Shown: piece after piece, positions 11,402-23,099 of the stretch | Layout of the letters: each line of letters opens with the position of its first letter | Position numbering within the stretch: the first letter of the stretch is position 1 | Source of the DNA: Talpa occidentalis | Taxonomy: Eukaryota; Chordata; Mammalia; Eulipotyphla; Talpidae | Direction of reading: 5' to 3' | NCBI RefSeq assembly: GCF_014898055.3 | Contig: NW_023601433.1 | Span: forward strand, 18,899,641 to 18,963,640 | DNA length: 64,000 nucleotides | Made by a program: the position numbers and the translations under genes | The notes under the pieces: model-generated | What the model saw: only the letters and a program-made list of their open reading frames with translations | Databases searched by the model: none | What the model was told of the DNA's origin: nothing

Positions 11402-11699
11402 TACCTATGTCTAAACATACAAGGAATGCAGATGGGGAAAGAAGTAAAACTATCACAATTTGCAGATAATACGATAATATACACTGAGAACCCTAAAAAC
11501 TCCACAGAAAAACTACTCAAAATAATCAAACAGTTCAGTAAAGTGGCAATATTCCAAATCAACACACAAAAATCAGTAGCCTTACTATACACAATCAATC
11601 TGCAGAAGAATAAATCAAGAAAACCATCCCTTATGTAATTGAAACAAAAAAAAATAAATACTTGGGAATGAACCTAATAAAAGAGGTGAAAGATCTATA
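11402..11699 (+). mobile_element. LINE-1 ORF2 fragment (RT core)
   Basis: An old internal fragment: [12 protein letters not shown] (the second Asp of the RT motif is now Asn), then INTQKSV. It is truncated at both ends, by a SINE at 11700 downstream. It is shared with the right arm (36678-36976) and is the pre-existing DNA next to which the full-length element landed. Confidence 0.85.
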
Positions 11700-11978
11700 C
11701 AGGGCCTCTATGGTGGTGCAGGCAGTTGAGCGCAGCGCTGTGAAGCTGTCCGCAGCTTCTGCAGTGCCTGTTTGATCCCTGCCGGCCTCGGAGCTACCCA
11801 CATGACACAGCAGACCTCTACTGTCTCGACTGCTGCTCCCCTCAGTGGTATATTTCGTCAGTCTGCTTGTTCTGCTCCCCACTCTGTCTCTGGTGAATCC
11901 TCTCACCCTCCCAAGTCTCCGGCAAGTACCCCAGTTCTTATCAGCATAAATAAATAAGTCTTTAAAAAAAAAAGAAAA
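11700..11978 (+). mobile_element. tRNA-derived SINE (older subfamily)
   Basis: Starts AGGGCCTCTATGGTGGTGCAGG, B-box GTTTGATCCC, ends in TTCTTATCAGCATAAATAAATAAG plus a poly(A). It sits in the LINE-1 ORF2 fragment and is shared with the right arm (36400-36676). Confidence 0.88.
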
Positions 11979-11984
11979 AAGTAT

Positions 11985-13155
11985 TATTTAATTTGCTAGC
12001 ATAGTCAGTCACAGTGCTCTCATGACCTTTGTATTTCTCTGCTAGCTGTAGTAATTTCCATTTTTGTCTAATTCTATTCATAAATTTTCTCTAGCTTCCA
12101 TTGTTAGCCTAGCTAAAGATTTATCAGTGTTGTTTATTGAAGAAGTAACTCTTAGTTCATGGATCTTTGTTTTGGCTTTTTGACTTGTGTTTCATTTATT
12201 TCTGCTCCAATTTAAATAATTTCCCTTCTTTTATTTTAGTTATTCTTTGTTTTATTTCTCAAGTTGCTTGAGGTGTACTGTTTAATTATTTATTTGGGAT
12301 TTATGTTACTTCTGGGTGTAGGCCCCTTCTGCAATTCCCACTCAAATACTTTCTCCCTTACCCCATATGTTATTTTTGTTCAAGGAGTCAATAAAAAATA
12401 ATCTTTTAAAATGTAATTGAGTAAGATATGTTTCCACCAGTGTTAGTATTTTGTAAGGTCTCTGTGCCCTATATGCAGTCACCAAAGTGCACCCACTGCA
12501 AAAACACCCGCAGTCTGCCCCCATAGCCATTGTGCTTTCTCCCGCGTCTCTCTCACCCCTCCCTATTCTTCTTCCCCTTGGGGACCTCAGTTCTGTGATC
12601 AGGGGCAAGGATTACCTTTAAAGTTTGAGGTTCCTTTATTTGCTTTCTCTATAGTCCACGTACAAGTGATGCTACCTGGTATTGTCTTTTTCTAGTGACT
12701 TATTTCACTCCACATAATGCCTTTTAGTTCCATCCATGTTGCTATAAATGGGATGAGTTTATATTTTTTCATTGCTGAGTAGTATTCCATTGTGTATACA
12801 CATCACATATTCTTGATCCATTTATCTGATCGGGCACTTAAGTTGTCCCCACATCTTGGTTATTGTAAATAGTGCAGCAATAAACATGGGAGAGCAAGTT
12901 TCCTTTCAAATTAGTGTTTTTGTATTTCAGCAGTAGAAACCCAGGAGTAGGATTGCTGGGTCACGTGGCAGATCAACTTTTATTCTTTTGAGAAAACTCC
13001 ATACTGTTTTCCATAGGAGCGACACCAGACTACCAACACCAACAGTGAAAAAGTGTTCTTTTGACTCCATATCTCCACCAACACTTGTTGCTTCTTGCTT
13101 TTAGATATGTGTACCTTATGGATATTTTTTGTCAAAATTATGCACAAAGTGTTCT
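11985..13155 (-). mobile_element. Old LINE-1 fragments (ORF2 centre and 3' end)
   Basis: On the minus strand, 13155-12650 reads as the decayed end of ORF2 (GVGEDMES-type start, then DPAILLLGFY, NGSRICDVYTQWNTTQQ-like DNA). 12650-12350 is 3' UTR, and 12340-11985 resembles the ORF2 central region. It is more diverged than the 5081 element. The mirror is at 35250-36395. Probably one or two old insertions. Confidence 0.75.
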
Positions 13156-13157
13156 CT

Positions 13158-13425
13158 TATTTTTTTAAGATTTATGTATTTATGCATACAAGAGCTGGGG
13201 TACAAGCCCGAGGTGTGGGTGGTGAGAGGATTCACCAGGGACAGAGTCAGGAGCAGAACAGGCAGATTGAGTGAAATACACTGCTGAGGGGAGCAGCAGG
13301 CGAGACAGGAGAGGTCTGTCGTGCCATGTGGGCAGCTCCCTGGCCAGGGATCTAACTCTGTGCTGCAAACAGCTTCATAATGCTGAGATTTAATCCTTTG
13401 TGCTGTGAGGGAAGGCCTCTTACCT
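13158..13425 (-). mobile_element. tRNA-derived SINE (older subfamily)
   Basis: Poly(T) at 13158, then TATTTATGCATACAAGAGCTGGGGTACAAGC, GAGAGGATTCACCAGGGACAG, and a degenerate head ending GGAAGGCCT. Mirror at 34965-35235. Confidence 0.85.
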
Positions 13426-13529
13426 GCAATTGTGAAGATGATTTTATTTTGATTCAACTTTTGTTTGCTGTAAAATCTTGATAGTTTCCCAGAGTGCCTT
13501 CCAAGTTGGTAGAGATGCCTAGAAAAGAA

Positions 13530-13613
13530 TTAGGCCAAGAATTGAAACAGCACTTAAGAGGCTGTGGGCAGCTTCGCAACCCATCGCTCAACCATTGCAC
13601 CACAGGGGAGGCC
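13530..13613 (-). mobile_element. SINE head fragment
   Basis: Only the tRNA-like head is present, reading on the minus strand GGCCTCCCCTGTGGTGCAATGG, TTGAGCGATGGGTTGCGAAG. The body is missing. Mirror at about 34770-34855. Confidence 0.75.
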
Positions 13614-16149
13614 CCTCTTATTGTCATTAGAAGCAGTCCCCGCGTCTTAGCCTGACATCAAGGGTTTTTCAGTATGATTCTATTCTCTCCAAGAAATCTT
13701 ACCTTCTCAGTAACTACTTACTCAGTTGTACTAAACTACATATTCCTTCAACTTTTTCCAGAATGTGCTACTTCTGTCGGGAATGTCCATTTTTTTTTTC
13801 TCTTCAATTAACCTTGTGTCAGGAGTTAGTTTAGCTGTTTGTATCAGGAAACCTTTCCCAATGTTCTCTGCTGGGGGTTCATCAAGAACCATTGCCCTGA
13901 TTTCTCAGCTCACACTGTGGAACAGGCCCTCCCAATTCTGATATTTCCATGTTCCTGCTGAGCATCATGGTGTTACACAGAGGTAGGCATTCTGACTAGA
14001 ATTTTTACTTTCTGTGTTTTAGTTTTTGCCCTTCAGATGCAAACCTGATAAGGCTTCGGTGAATCAAATACCAATAATAATTTATTAGCCACCAAAATGG
14101 CTTGAGTTCTTTAGTGCCAATAGGGGGGGTGAACCTCTCCACTAAGAGGACTCAGGAATCCCTTGGGAGCTTTCTGGGCTCAGAAGACCTGAAGACCTAA
14201 TTCAGCCTTGGAAGAGACTTGGTTCAACCTGAAATTGAAGCCCTGGTGAGCAGTGCCATAGAGGAGTCACCGGGAGCCCTGTGGAAGAGACATCTGGCTC
14301 TTGGAAGTGCTTCTGAGTTAAAGCATACACTGTCAGGGTGCTTCAAACAGGATGTGATTTTCAGTTAACACAGCTGGTACTTGATGTATACATCTACTTA
14401 GTGAATCAAATCACTCCCTAACTTAGAAGCGTAAACAATATCATTGCTTATTGCCATAATGAGTCAAGAATGGGAGTGTAGCTTTCCTCAGTCCTCCAAG
14501 TCAGTGTGGCCAAGCAGCTCTGGTCACAGAACAGTCAAGACTGTGTGTCCATGTGAAACCATGTAAAGCTGAGGGGATGACACAGTCTGTGGGTCCTCAT
14601 CTATGTGCTCACATCTGCAAGACACAAGTCAGGCTCAGGGTGCAATGAGGGGGAATTGGGGAAAAGGAAAGTTTCTAAGGCCACGGATGGCAGGCTGTCC
14701 TACCCCAAAGAGTGCCCACAGCGTCTAGTAGTCCAAACCAAAGCTTGCTTATGCAGGATGGTCCTGTCCTGTCAATCAGAGCCTGGAGGTAGTGCACACC
14801 AATAAGTGATGAACCAGGACCCGGCTCATGGTGGCAGCTGGTGGTAGTCACAGTGCAACAGGGATGCAAGGTCCCTAAAGTCAGAGGGGCCCTAGAGGCT
14901 TTCCTGCAGCCTGCTGCCTAAGCAAAGGTGCCCGGAGACTGAGTGGCAGCAGTGATTTCCCACTCCACTATCCCAGTATGTGTAGACTGCTCTGAAAGCA
15001 GCAGAGACCACAAGCTTTTCACTATTTGCCACTCCCAGTGCAAGCAGCCACATTGTTTTAATAGGAGGTGCTGAGGCAGAAATCTGAAGGCTGGACTGGA
15101 CAGTGTCAGATGCAACTGCACCAAGAGGTTGTGTCAGGAATTCTGGAGGAAGGGGCGGCAGTGAGCAGTGGTGCTGGAAGATCAGAAGCTGCTGATTAGA
15201 GGTGGTGGTGCACATGCCTGCAGTGCCAGTCAGCAGGCGGGGATGTGGAAGATCTGGCATCGGTGTTACACTCTTTAAAGATGCCAAACATAGGCCAACA
15301 GGAGACAGCTCTTTTCACAAGTGGTGTTAGAGGACCAGGCACCAATTTACAGCTTTTCCAGAGATGCTACACATAGGCCAGGGACACCAGTCAACAGGCA
15401 ATGTGGGAGCAGAGTTAGAGGCGGAAGCAAATGACAAGCAGTGTTTCCAAGGAGAGATCAGATGCAAAGGTCTGCAATGAATGAAGGTTTTGATGAATGA
15501 AGGTCTCAGTAAATGAGTGTCCAAATGGAGTCTCCCAATCAACGCATGAAACCAGAAACTGTCCCAGCTTATACTTCCTTCTGTGTTATCCCCCTTTCCT
15601 ACTGGATTGGTGCATCTTCAAAACTGACACCATTTCAACATTTGATTGGCTCCTGCATGAGATAAAATCTGACTGCTCTTTTTACAATGTCACATCTTCT
15701 TTAAAACAGAACCCCTACCAGCATGTGAAACCCTATCTACCCTGAGGTTGTGTGGTCTTGTGCCAACAGTGGGCTCTGCAGAAGAGCCAGGCAGGCAGGC
15801 TGTGCTGCCATTAAATGGCACTGGCCAGGTTCAAACCTGACTGGCATGTACCCAAAACCACTCTGGTGCAAGGAGCCCCTTCTGCTATGGAGCTGGTCAT
15901 GCCCCATTGCACCTGGCTGCTGTGCTGGGGCAGCTGGAAGTTAGGGAGGGGTCTTCCTACACATGCTGCAGATGTAACACCTGCTATAGAGTTGCATGCT
16001 GATTTCCAGCAAGGCCTTTCCAGGACTAGACACCTAACTACAGGAGGTATCACTGATAGTGTTTTTAGTCTGAGAATTCAGGTGTCTCCAGACAGGGCTA
16101 CCTGATTGGATCTGATCTGACCATTGGTGCCGTCTATCCAATGTGCCCC
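13614..16149. other. Duplicated unclassified sequence, LTR-like in part
   Basis: No coding region is supported. On the minus strand 15760-15180 has a CCAATCA (about 15640), a TATAAGCTGGGAC (about 15565) and then imperfect repeats of about 70-95 bp containing GGCCTATGTGTAGCATCT / GGCCTATGTTTGGCATCT. This recalls an LTR U3-R, but no TG...CA ends, primer site or retroviral genes were found. Mirror 32237-34770. Confidence 0.3.
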
Positions 16150-16934
16150 CAGATCCTTTTTTGTCTTGTCCTTGTTCGGTTTTGGTAATATTGTAATGTT
16201 GGCTTCATAGAACGTGTTGGGTATTGTCCCTTCCTTCTCAATTTTTTTGAAAGATTTTGTGAAGGATAGGCACTAATTTGTCTCTGAATGTTTGGTAGAA
16301 TTCATTTGTAAATCCATCAGGTCCTGGGCTTTTGTTTTTGGGGAGGTTTTTGATTATCATTTAAAATTTGCTGCTTGTAATTGGTCTGTTTAGGTGTTCT
16401 ACTTCTTTATCTAGCTTTGTGTGATTGTAGAGTTGGAGGAATTTGTCCATCTCTTCTAGATTGTTGAACTTGTTCCCATATAACTGTTCATAGTAGTTAC
16501 TGATTATTCTTTTGATTTCTGCTGTGTCCGTTGTGATTTTTCCTCTTTCATTTATGATACTGTTTATTTGTGCTTTCTCCCTTTTTTCCTTTGTGAGCCT
16601 GGCTAGGGGTTTGTCTATTTTATTGATATTTTCGAAGAACCAGCTCTTGGTTTCATTGATCTTTTGGATTGTTTTTTTAGTTTCAATTTCATTTATTTCT
16701 GCTTTGGTTTTTATTATTTCGTTTCTTCTACTGGTTTTGGTTTTTTTTTTTTTTTTTTCTTTTTCTAGATCTTTGAGCTTCGAAATTAGGTTGTTTCTTT
16801 GTGTTCTTTCTTGTTTCTTGATGTGAGCCTCTATTGCTATATATTCTCCTCTTATGACTGCTTTTGCTGCATCCCATATATTTAGGAAATTGGTGTCCTC
16901 ATTGTCATTCAATTCAAAGAATTTTTTTAAAGAT

Positions 16935-16981
<47 letters not shown>

Positions 16982-17835
16982 TACAAGCACTGGGTACAGT
17001 CAGAAGTGTGGGAGGGTGAGAGAATTCCCCAGAGCCAGAGCGGTTAGCAGAGCAGGTAGAAGGACAGAAGTACACTGTTGAGGGGAGCAGCAGGCGGCAG
17101 GAGAGGTCTGTGCACCATGTGGGACCCTCCTCCGCTGGCCGGGTAGCAGCCGGGGATTAAAGCAGCACCGCAGAGGCCGCGGGCAGCTTCACAACCCAGT
17201 GCTAAACCGCTGTGCCACTGGGGAGGCCCAATTCAAAGAATTTTTTAATTTCTTCTTTGATCGCCTCATTAGTCCAGTGGTCTTTCAGTAGTGTGGTTTT
17301 CAATCTCCAAGAGATAGGAGAGTTCCTTGCCTTCTTTTTATGGTTTATTTCTAGTTTGATGCCTTTGTGGTCAGAAAAGATGGTTGGTATGATTTCGATC
17401 TTGGTGTTGGTGTATCTGTTGATGTTTGTCTTGTGTCCCAGTATGTGATCGATCCTGGAGAATGATCCATGTGCGCTTGAGGAAAATGTGTACACTGTTA
17501 TTTTGGGTTTAGTGTTCTATAGATGTCTGTTAAGCCAAAGCGCTCTAGGTCCTTATTTAGAGCTTTAGTGTCTTTACTTATTTTTTGTCTCATTGATCTA
17601 TCCATTGTTGATAGTGGTGTGTTGAAGTCTCCCACTACGTATGTGTTTTCTCTGATGTCTGTTTTCAGAGATGACAATAGTTGTCTGATATATTTTGGTG
17701 CTCCTTCGTTTGGTGTATATATGTTAATGAGTGTTATTTCTTCTTGAAATATTGTCCCCTTGATCATAATGTAGTGACCATTGGGGTCTCTTTTTACTTT
17801 TTGAGTTTGAAATCTGTTTTATCTGATATAAGGAG
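16150..17835 (-). mobile_element. LINE-1 internal fragment (EN end to RT start), split by a SINE
   Basis: On the minus strand it corresponds to about 7640-8985 of the full-length element: DFNTPL, FSDHKGIKLE, NKSPGP-adjacent sequence. It lacks both ends and any poly(A). A SINE at 16928-17229 interrupts it. Mirror at 30576-32236. Confidence 0.9.
16928..17229 (-). mobile_element. tRNA-derived SINE (younger subfamily) with expanded (TTTA)n tail
   Basis: Nested in LINE-1 and flanked by a 17-bp target-site duplication AATTCAAAGAATTTTTT (16911-16927 and 17230-17246). The body has the ACTGGGTACAGTCAGAAGTGTGGGAG signature of the younger type. The tail is a perfect (TTTA)n of about 50 bp (16930-16983), but only a short imperfect tail is in the right-arm copy (31186-31471). 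Confidence 0.93.
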
Positions 17836-17957
17836 AGCGTCTGGTGAGACAGGAGTATCTTCTGAGCCCTTGGAGAGTCAGCTCCCTGAGCTGGGCTAGA
17901 TTCAGGCCTCAGTGGTGACAGCACTGAGGCTTCACCCCTAGAACACCAGGGAGGCCC
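17836..17957 (-). mobile_element. Variant tRNA-derived SINE fragment
   Basis: On the minus strand it begins GGGCCTCCCTGGTGTTCTAG and has a B-box-like CTGAATCTAGCCC. The body differs from the common SINE (CTCAGGGAGCTGACTCTCC). It directly abuts the LINE-1 fragment. Mirror 30459-30575. Probably a related tRNA SINE family. Confidence 0.5.
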
Positions 17958-20900
17958 AAAAAACCAAATTTGTGTTATACCTAACATGTGTACTACCTCT
18001 GTTGTATACTTGGGAAGATCCAAAGTCACCATTTATTTGGTTCCTTCTCTGTAAAATGCCCAGGTAGAATTCAGAACAGAGGCAGCAGACATGTGAGGGA
18101 ATCAGGGCCTGAGGGGCCTTGGCTGTGAGTGGTTTGGGTAAAGGGTTTACACTGGGTTGTAGATCTTCTGCTAGGCCATAGCGAGAAGGAGGCCAGCACT
18201 ATGACAGAACTGGATGCTAAAGGAGTGAAAAAATTTGGGTGATACAAAACAAACTTTATTAGTATTTCTATAATGAACAAGAAACCCTGGAGGAAATAAA
18301 ATGAAACAACTTGAAATCAATTAGGAAACAAAGATTTTGAACTACAAGAGGAGGGTCAGGTGTCTGTGGGTGGAGGGGTAGTAGAAGTTCAACGAGGATA
18401 TGTGGCTAGAGAGGTGGATAAGGTTTGGGGTCAGCGGTGCTTAGTCTGCACCAGAGGTGGACAGGCAGGACAGGGGTCAGGGGATGGGACCCCGGAGGAA
18501 TGGTATCAGGTGAGCACCCTCTGCATATGTTGTTCCAGAGGAACAGGAGTGTCCAGCAGGCCTTCTGGGTCAGACAGAAAATGCCCAGTATGCTGTAGGT
18601 GTTCCTGGGCACTCTGAGCTCACTAATCCCCTGCAGAGTCAGCTGGAAACTCCCCAGATTCCATCAGGATGTCCCCAGGCTGCTGAGCCCTGCTAGGGAA
18701 ACCAGGCCAGGACCTGCAACCAGTGGGACAACCTGCTGGGCACAAGCACACACCACCTGTTTGCAGGGAGCCAGGCTCTTGCCAGGCCCCAGCAGGGCAT
18801 CCTGGCAGTGTTGTGTTTAGACCAGCCCCACTGTGGGAGACAGGTATAGGCCAGGATGCTTCAGGAGCTACCCAGTGTGGGCAGTTCACATGCACCCCTT
18901 CAGGGGAAGCTAAGACTGGAGCAGGATTCCGAAGACTTCTTTGAGGATTCTGAGATAAGAGGAGTGCCACAGGAGGAACCAGACAATGACTAGGACGCTG
19001 CACCCCATGGGGAAAGTGCTGAGCTCACACCTCCCCCGCTGGAACAGCCAGGCCCTGGCCAGGAGAATGCAGCCTATGCAAGAGCGTCCTGAGCTCAAAC
19101 CACACCTGTGGGAGGAAGCCACCTCTGGCCAACATCCTGCAGGTTCAAGTGGGGTGTGAAGGCAACAGCAGCCCTGCCTGGGGAACCAGCCCCTGCAGGG
19201 ATCCTGTAGCACAAGCAGAGACACCCCTGGTGTCTGTTTCTCCCCAATCAGCAAATTCTCTGGGCTTGTGGCCTGTCCCATGGGCTGCAGGGGAGCCCGG
19301 CTGTACTCCTTGAGAAGGCACTTGATATGCAAGAGGACAGGCCATCAGCCACATGCCAGATTGCCATTTGCCTTTTCAAACAGACCACATGCTAGAGCCC
19401 TGAGCAGAGACCAGCCTAAAATAGGGGGCCCTTGGGATTCTGTTCCCCAAATTTGTCAGCTACAGATGCCATGTCATACTGCCCGTGGTCCAAATCTAGC
19501 CCGTGTGGTCTCCTCCAAGGGGCACCTGACCCTACCCATCCAGTCAGGCCCATGCACCAGCCTGTGCCGCTCACCCTTGGACAGCAACTCCAAGGGATTT
19601 TTGTACTCCAGCCAGTTCCTTTGGACATGTGCCCCAATCTCAACTTTGTGGGTGCAATTCAACCTGGAAGTGACAGATCCCACACTGGGCTGTGGGAGGA
19701 CATTCGGGGGAATGCACTCTTTGGGCCTCTTCACCTTCCTGAACAGAGAGCACCTTCTGGGAGCAAACAGACATACCTGCTGGGTGGCAACCAGCTGGGG
19801 CAAGAGGGAGCAGCCATGACTCTCTGGGTCCAACCACAAGCCAGGCTGGTTGTGGTGGAGACATGACCCGCCTCCTGGGTGCGCCAGACCCTCCTTCCTT
19901 GAAACGCACACACTCACCCTCACAGCTCGCACACCCACACTCACAGGGGGAAAGGGAGGGGTGGGGGCATCAGAGCCCTGGCTTGGCCTGACCTGTCCCC
20001 AGGGCCCCCCTAGTTACCTCAGGGGCAGTGCTGGTGTTGGCCTGAGACATACGGACAGGCTCCTCATGCCTTGCAGCAGAGGGAGACGAGTTTCGGAGAC
20101 CTTTTTTGGGTCCACTGTGGGGAGACCTGGGCTAACAGTAAGAAAAAGTGGGGCCGGGTCCAGGTCCACCAGGCAAGTGAGCTGGGTCAGGTTTGGTTCA
20201 GAACCAACTGCCTGGGGACCAGGGTTCCAATGTGATGTGTGCCCTGTCATCTCTCGGAGGTGATGTCACTTCCTGGGTCCCCTTCCATGGACTTCCTGCT
20301 CACACAGATGCCCTACTCCCCCCCATGGCTGCCTGGGCCACCCTTTTCGCCCTCCATGCCAGGCTCATCTCACAGCACTGAGAGCAGCACAGCCTCCCAG
20401 AGACCTTGGATAGTGCCATGAAGCCAGGGCCAAGCTGGAGACCCAGGTCTCTGGCTGCTAACCTGACTCGTCCTCCCTGCCAGGGAGCAGGCCCTGCAGC
20501 ACCAGCAACTTCAGGCTCCCGTCTCCAATGGGCCCAGAGAAGCTCCAGAGTGTGGAGCCTCTCCCTGGGGTGGTCCTGGGGAGTGGGCCACTCCTCTCTG
20601 CTGCCCTTGGAAGGGAGGTTGGTGTCAGGCTCACAGCACTTGGAGGGTCCCACCCGGGGGAGGGCACCTGCACATGGCTCACCCAGGCCTGGCCAGCCCT
20701 GCTGGGGGCTGAGACATCTCCCACCCGGTGTGCCTGTTCTCCCTCGAGGTGGAATCCACCCAAACTCAGCCCTGCTCCTCTCTGGCTGTGCCCTACAGGG
20801 CCTTGTCGGCACAGTCAAGGTGCCAAGGCCACAAACAGTGTACACGTGCTGGCGATAAACATCTCAGGGACCCCCAAGCCCTGCCTGCTCACACACCTGC

Positions 20901-21479
20901 CCAACTGCCTGGAGTTGTATGGACTTGGGGCTGGGTTCTGATTGGGACGAGGCCACCCAAGGCATGGGGTGTCCACTCCAACAGTGACTGATGCCAGCGA
21001 GGCCTCTTCTGTCTCCTTCCCTGTCCTCACTGGCTGAGTCTCCCTTTCTCTTTCTGTATGTCCCTCTGATGTTCTCTCTCCCCCTCTTGGTCTGTCCTCA
21101 TCTCACTCTTGTGTGTGTCCCTGTCCTTCTCTGCTTCTCTGTCCCTGCCCCATTCCTTTGTGTCTGTCTCAGTTTCCCTCTGATCCCCAGTGTGCAGAGG
21201 ACCAGAGGGAGGGAGGAGAAGATAGGGGACTGAGGTGATGGTGCACGGGTGCCTTGGAGAAGGAAACTCTATGGGGACTACACCTGAGTGGGGGGGGGGA
21301 AACAAACAGCGTTTTACAAGTGAAAACTGAAGTTAAAAAAAAAAGAAGAATATATATAATAAAAAAATACAATCACGCCTGCAGGTCCTCCCCCTGTCTT
21401 GGCTTTCCAGCAGTGGGGTGTGAACTGTCCACACTGGGCAGCTCCTGAAGCATCCTGGCCTATACCTGTCTCCCGCAGT
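17958..21479. other. Duplicated low-copy region, no gene recognised
   Basis: Moderately GC-rich sequence with several open frames (for example minus 19474-19944, 156 codons). The mirror frame at 28480-28890 is shifted by an indel after the shared NWLEYKNP, which argues against protein coding. No domain was recognised. A poly-purine/pyrimidine stretch lies at 21030-21300. Mirror 26945-30458. Confidence 0.35.
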
Positions 21480-21640
21480 GGGGCTGTTTTGATCCTGTCT
21501 TTCCTATAGGCAGCATCAAGTTGGGTTTGTTTTTGGTACAACCAGTCACTCTGTGTCTTTCTTTGGTGAGTTCAATTAATTTCCATAAAGGGTGATGACA
21601 TGATGACTTTACTACAGTGCTTTTGTCTTCAGTCAAATCC
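21480..21640 (-). mobile_element. LINE-1 ORF2 5' fragment (old)
   Basis: The minus strand resembles the start of ORF2, around the endonuclease, with AAAGACACAGAGTGACTGG and AACCCAACTTGATGCTGCCT. No longer open. Mirror about 26780-26940. Confidence 0.55.
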
Positions 21641-21814
21641 AACCAGTAATGTGTGGTATCTGGAGCGGGTGGTGCGGGCTCCAGGTCACGCCTCCTTGGT
21701 CCTGTCAGTTTGGAGATGGTGTCGGTCCAGAGGCCCAGACATTAGCCAGGTGGCTGGGGTTCTGACCTGGGCACTGCCATAACCCTAAGTGTCCATGTCC
21801 TTGTTTCTGAGAGG

Positions 21815-21914
21815 NNNNNNNNNNNNNNNNNNNNNNNNNNNNNNNNNNNNNNNNNNNNNNNNNNNNNNNNNNNNNNNNNNNNNNNNNNNNNNNNNNNNNN
21901 NNNNNNNNNNNNNN
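21815..21914. other. Assembly gap (100 N)
   Basis: Exactly 100 N, the conventional unknown-length gap. It separates arm A from block B, so the A-B adjacency is not proved by sequence. Confidence 0.99.
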
Positions 21915-23064
21915 ATAAACATTTTGAGAATAAATCAGTCAGCTAATTCTGTTCATGACATCTTTATATCAACTCTTAATCGACTTGCTTCAGTGTATTT
22001 ATCTGATACATTGTCTAGTCCACAAATCACTATACAACAGAATACAACTTAAATATATGAAGGAAAACTCCATTATGGAAGTTTGTAGATGGCTCACAGC
22101 TATTCCATGCAAACACAGTTTGGGGAACCTCCCCTCAGGAAACCACAGGAACAGGTCTTGGGCCCAAAGTCTCTACACGGTGGTGCCACAATATGCCTCC
22201 CGTGGGGCAGAAGTGTGCAGGCATGAGCCACAATCCATGGTCCTCCTTGGAACCCGGGTCCAGGTTAGTTATTTAGCTTGTGAAATAGGACTTGGGCCCT
22301 ATTCCAAAATGTGCTAGGGGGATCAAAACCATGGCAATACACCCTGCATTTCCATTACATTGTGAGTGCTCCTGCATCAGGAAATAATCTCCTCTTTTCA
22401 CCACCATAGAGGACACTTGATTTTCCTAGGGCTACAGGAATTAGAGTAATGTTTTACTACTCGTCTATTTCTTTCACTACCACTATTCCCTATTGGAATG
22501 GCATTAAGCCAAATCAGACTGGAAAGGAAAAAACAATGAAATAACTGCAGGGGACATAATTTGAGGAACATTTTCCAGGACATAATTTGAGGAAATTCAA
22601 GGACTTTCTATATTATTGATGCAGATGTTGGCTACATAGATCAACTGAGGAGCAAACATTTTCTTACCCATGACTTAGATGTGGTATAAACGGAATTAGA
22701 AATTTCCTCCACATCTGAGGTTTGGAAAGCTGATAGTATACCAGAGACTATAATTCAACTAAGAGCCCACATAGTAAGACCTCCATAACGGATCATGGTT
22801 TTTAGTAGTTATGTAAGCAAAATACCCAAAAGCAATAATTAATATACATATGTGTGTTACACTAGTTTATAACACTGCATAAATTTTTTGGAGTACAGCT
22901 TCACACCTATTAAAATGTGTAATTCCACACCACACACACCAACAGAGTTCTAATGAGCCTCCACTAACAGGCTTCCCTAACACATGCCCCCTCTCCAGGA
23001 TCAGGTCCTCCTGCCAATTTGTGTCTGCACAAGCATCGACTTCTCTTCTTCTCTTCCGCACACG

Positions 23065-23099
<35 letters not shown>

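Larger units (their letters stand above)
1191..21814 (+). repeat. Left arm (A) of a large inverted repeat
   Basis: This 20.6-kb block matches 26603-40860 in inverted orientation across unique sequence, SINEs and LINE-1 fragments alike. Excluding the 6.3-kb LINE-1 present only here, the arms have nearly equal length (about 14.3 kb). Differences seen are scattered single bases and small indels, about 1-3 % by eye and not computed. The outer edge lies inside the SMOK relic at 1191. The inner edge is the assembly gap at 21815, so the arm may continue into unsequenced DNA. Confidence 0.93.

Noticed and set aside
16930..16983. (TTTA)n as an independent functional repeat
   Set aside because: It is the tail of a SINE with a clear target-site duplication.
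19474..19944. A 156-codon minus-strand frame in the low-copy region
   Set aside because: The right-arm mirror is frameshifted near 28830 despite high identity, and no domain is recognised.
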